Below, one piece after another: positions 61,965-64,000 of a stretch of DNA of 64,000 nucleotides (positions are counted from its first letter, which is position 1; every line of letters begins with the position of its first letter). The notes beneath the pieces were generated by a model, which had not been told where the DNA came from, ran no database searches, and saw nothing but the letters and a program-made list of their open reading frames with translations. The stretch comes from Streptomyces capitiformicae (GTDB lineage Bacteria > Actinomycetota > Actinomycetes > Streptomycetales > Streptomycetaceae), in NCBI RefSeq assembly GCF_002214185.1, contig NZ_CP022161.1:3595767-3659766 (forward strand). Direction: 5' to 3'. A program made the position numbers and the translations under genes.

Positions 61965-63641
61965 TTGATCCCGAAGATCATCCTCGGCAAGGGGCCAGAG
62001 GCCACGCGCCGCACGATCGGCTACCTCTTCGGCAAGGGCCGGGCCAACGAGCACATCGACCCGCACCTGGTGGCCTCCTGGAACAACTTCGCCCCCGACC
62101 CCGGCCGCAGCCCCCACCGCGACCCCAAGGAAGTAGAGGCCCAGCTCGCCGCGCAGCTCGACCAGCCCGTGAAGATGCTCGGCGACAAGGCACCCAAGTA
62201 CACCGTGTGGCACTGCCCCGTCCGTGCCGCACCCGAAGACCCGATCCTCACCGACGCCCAGTGGGCTGACATCGCCCGCCGGATCGTGGCCGCCGCCGGC
62301 ATCGCCCCCGCAGGCGACGACGAAGCCTGCCGCTGGGTGGCCGTCCGCCACGCCTACGACCACATCCACATCGCCGCCACCCTCGTACGGCAAGACGGCA
62401 GGCGCCCCCAGCGCGATTACGACCAGCGCGCCGTCCAACGCGAAGCCCGAAAGATCGAAATCGACTACGGGCTGAGGCGGTTGAAGCCGGGCGACGGCAC
62501 CGCCGCCAAACGCCCCACCAGCAAGGAACACTTCAAGGCCAAGCGCCTGGGCCAGGACGCCACCTCCCGCGACGTCCTGCGCCTGCGGGTCCGCCGAGCC
62601 GTCGCCGCCGCAGCGGACGAGGCCGAGTTCTTCGCCCTGCTGGAGGCCACCGGCGTGAACGTGCGCCTCAAGCACGGCCCGTCCGGCGACGCACTCGGCT
62701 GCAACTTCGCCCTGCCCGGCGACACCAACGACAAGGGCCAGCCGGTCTTCTACTCCGGCTCCACCCTCGCCCCCGACCTCTCCCTCCCCCAGATCCGCCG
62801 GCGTCTCGCCACCACCAGCCCCGAACGGGCCACCGTCCGGCCGGGCAACCCGTGGCACCAGGCGACCAACGCCACCGAACGCATCCCCCACCACCTCACC
62901 CACGGCGACGACCCGACGGGGCAGGGACAGCTGGTCGCGCTCGGGGCGGCACTGGACCTCCTGCCGGTCACCGCACCGTCGACGCTGAAGGCCGAACTCG
63001 AACAGGCCGCGGCCGTCTTCGAGCGCGCCACCCGCTCCCGCATCGCCGCCGACCTCGACAGCACCCGCGCTCTGCGTCGCAGCGTCCAGGCGATCTGGAA
63101 GGACCCCACACAGCACGGGGACGGTGCCGGGCTGGCGATGCTGCTGGACGTCGCGCTCACCGCGGTCGCCTACGCGATCCACTGGCACCGCACCCGCCAG
63201 CACGCCCAACAGGAGGCAGCAGCGGAACAAGCCCTCGTCCATCTGCAGGTCGCGTACGCGCAGGTCGCCGGCCCGGTCCTAACGGACCTCGCACGCCGCT
63301 CCCCTAGCCTGCAGACCAAGCGCCGCTACGCCCACCACCTCCAGGAGGCAGTACCGCAACACGCCGAGCGCATCCTGGCCGATCCCGCCTGGGGTGCATT
63401 CGCCACCGTGCTCGCCGAGGCAGAAGCAGCAGGACACAACGCAGCCACCGTCCTCGACCAGGCCCTCGGCCAGCGCACCCTGGACGACGCCCACAGTCCC
63501 GCCCGCGCCCTGACCTGGCGCATCCGCCGCCTCGGCGAACGCCACGCACCCAGTCCACAAGCCCAAGCAGCGAAGCTCAGCGGCACGCAGCGCCCAACCC
63601 CACCCGTCCAATCTCCGCCGCATTCGACACGACAGCGCTGA
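61965..63641 (+). CDS. Relaxase/mobilization nuclease (MOBP-like)
   Basis: 558 residues from the TTG at 61965 (MIPKIILGKG; 4 bp after the mobC stop). Relaxase signs: the early IGYLFGKGRANEHIDPHLVASWN and the metal-binding His pair in HAYDHIHIAATLVR (H133, H135, preceded by His 129). A tyrosine near the N-terminus (Tyr at YLFGKG) could be the nicking residue. The remainder, from about residue 260, is Ala/Gln-rich helical. Processes oriT to move the element; it needs a transfer system from elsewhere unless one lies beyond the window. Confidence 0.88.
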   Translation: MIPKIILGKGPEATRRTIGYLFGKGRANEHIDPHLVASWNNFAPDPGRSPHRDPKEVEAQLAAQLDQPVKMLGDKAPKYTVWHCPVRAAPEDPILTDAQWADIARRIVAAAGIAPAGDDEACRWVAVRHAYDHIHIAATLVRQDGRRPQRDYDQRAVQREARKIEIDYGLRRLKPGDGTAAKRPTSKEHFKAKRLGQDATSRDVLRLRVRRAVAAAADEAEFFALLEATGVNVRLKHGPSGDALGCNFALPGDTNDKGQPVFYSGSTLAPDLSLPQIRRRLATTSPERATVRPGNPWHQATNATERIPHHLTHGDDPTGQGQLVALGAALDLLPVTAPSTLKAELEQAAAVFERATRSRIAADLDSTRALRRSVQAIWKDPTQHGDGAGLAMLLDVALTAVAYAIHWHRTRQHAQQEAAAEQALVHLQVAYAQVAGPVLTDLARRSPSLQTKRRYAHHLQEAVPQHAERILADPAWGAFATVLAEAEAAGHNAATVLDQALGQRTLDDAHSPARALTWRIRRLGERHAPSPQAQAAKLSGTQRPTPPVQSPPHSTRQR

Positions 63642-63647
63642 TCAGGC

Positions 63648-64000
63648 TTAGGCGGACAGCTTGGGGGTGAGCAATTCCACCGCTTCCTCCCAGCGGAAGC
63701 GGTCCGCCCCGCCCCCGGCCTTCGGACGATGCGGCTCGTACGAACCGATCAGCACACCCATCTCCCGCAGCCAGTCCAGACTGCGGCGATAGGCGGGGTG
63801 GGCGGCCTGCGCCGAGTTCAGATACGGCAGGACGGCGGTCGGGATGCCCATGCCGTACGCCTCGCACAGGATGCCCAGTGCCAGGGTGTCGGAGATCCCT
63901 GCCGCCCACTTGTTGACCGTGTTGAAGGTGGCCGGCGCGACCGCGATGGCATCGGCGGGCGGCAGTGGGCGGGCCTCGCCGGGCGTTCGCCAGGCGGAGC
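63648..64000 (-). CDS. Flavoprotein (PPC-decarboxylase-like), partial
   Basis: The frame runs off the right edge; about 117 C-terminal residues are visible. ADAIAVAPATFNTVNKWAAGISDTLALGILCEAYG is the FMN-binding signature of HFCD-family flavoproteins (phosphopantothenoylcysteine decarboxylase type, PAT.NT..K.A.GI.D). It ends with a Trp-rich helix and ELLTPKLSA. Converges on the relaxase gene with 6 bp between stops. It may belong to the element or to the chromosome. Confidence 0.85.
   Translation of the reverse strand, partial: SAWRTPGEARPLPPADAIAVAPATFNTVNKWAAGISDTLALGILCEAYGMGIPTAVLPYLNSAQAAHPAYRRSLDWLREMGVLIGSYEPHRPKAGGGADRFRWEEAVELLTPKLSA

Larger units (their letters stand above)
56940..64000. 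mobile_element. Integrated mobilizable element (AICE/IME-like), left part
   Basis: Integrase, XRE regulator, excisionase-like protein, replication-type ATPase with iteron-like repeats, MobC and relaxase lie next to each other, all of plasmid type. The integrase at the edge marks the left end near 56.9 kb; the right end is not visible and may lie beyond 64 kb. No FtsK/TraB-type conjugation gene is in the window, so it could be mobilized by another element. No tRNA gene flanks the left end. Confidence 0.8.

Overview
The window is very GC-rich, with strong third-position GC, many GTG starts and tightly overlapping stop/start codons. Its gene families (gas-vesicle gvpOAFGYZ type, XRE/DUF397/ATPase triads, CcsB/ResB haem system, galTEK, an integrated element with a Streptomyces-like rep/mob module) point to a Streptomyces chromosome. 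No rRNA, tRNA or CRISPR array was recognised.

Left part (1-16.9 kb): two PQQ-type beta-propeller proteins, an orphan LuxR regulator that lacks the phospho-acceptor Asp, a serine hydrolase next to a ~120-bp inverted repeat, an XRE regulator with two tandem DUF397 proteins and a divergent HATPase protein, an Rpn/PD-(D/E)XK-like protein, a MOSC protein, a sodium/solute symporter divergent from the Leloir operon galT-galE-galK, a GNAT protein, a second LuxR regulator overlapping a MarR regulator tail to tail, and a Tam-like methyltransferase coupled to a VOC protein. A perfect 16-bp inverted repeat sits between marR and the methyltransferase.

Middle part (17-35.1 kb): MHS-family transporter, PaaX regulator, a glycosyltransferase behind an unusually long AT-richer leader, a desaturase-TetR operon with paired operator-like palindromes, ppc (phosphoenolpyruvate carboxylase) with a strong terminator, an ArsR regulator divergent from a quinone oxidoreductase, an ECF sigma factor coupled to a CU044_5270-type membrane protein, and a nine-gene gas-vesicle cluster (gvpO A F G Y Z J S K).

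Accessory part (35.3-47 kb): a 629-aa HTH/coiled-coil protein divergent from a 57-aa putative membrane peptide, a nucleoside deaminase, a 2OG-Fe(II) oxygenase, a 1442-aa P-loop/TPR (STAND-like) protein, a membrane protein with a YtrA-type GntR regulator and two identical-architecture operators, a second XRE/DUF397 set and a secreted peptidoglycan-binding protein.

Right part (47.3-64 kb): the system II cytochrome c maturation genes (tlpA, ccdA, resB, ccsB), a lipoprotein with deacetylase features, a histidine phosphatase and hemL, all read leftwards; a collagen-like protein; and from 56.9 kb onward an integrated mobilizable element (integrase, XRE regulator, excisionase-like protein, DUF3631 ATPase, MobC, relaxase). 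The N-terminal coding part of the DUF3631 gene carries 13 copies of an 8-bp iteron-like motif, and strong nested hairpins resembling an oriT lie in front of mobC. A flavoprotein gene runs off the right edge.
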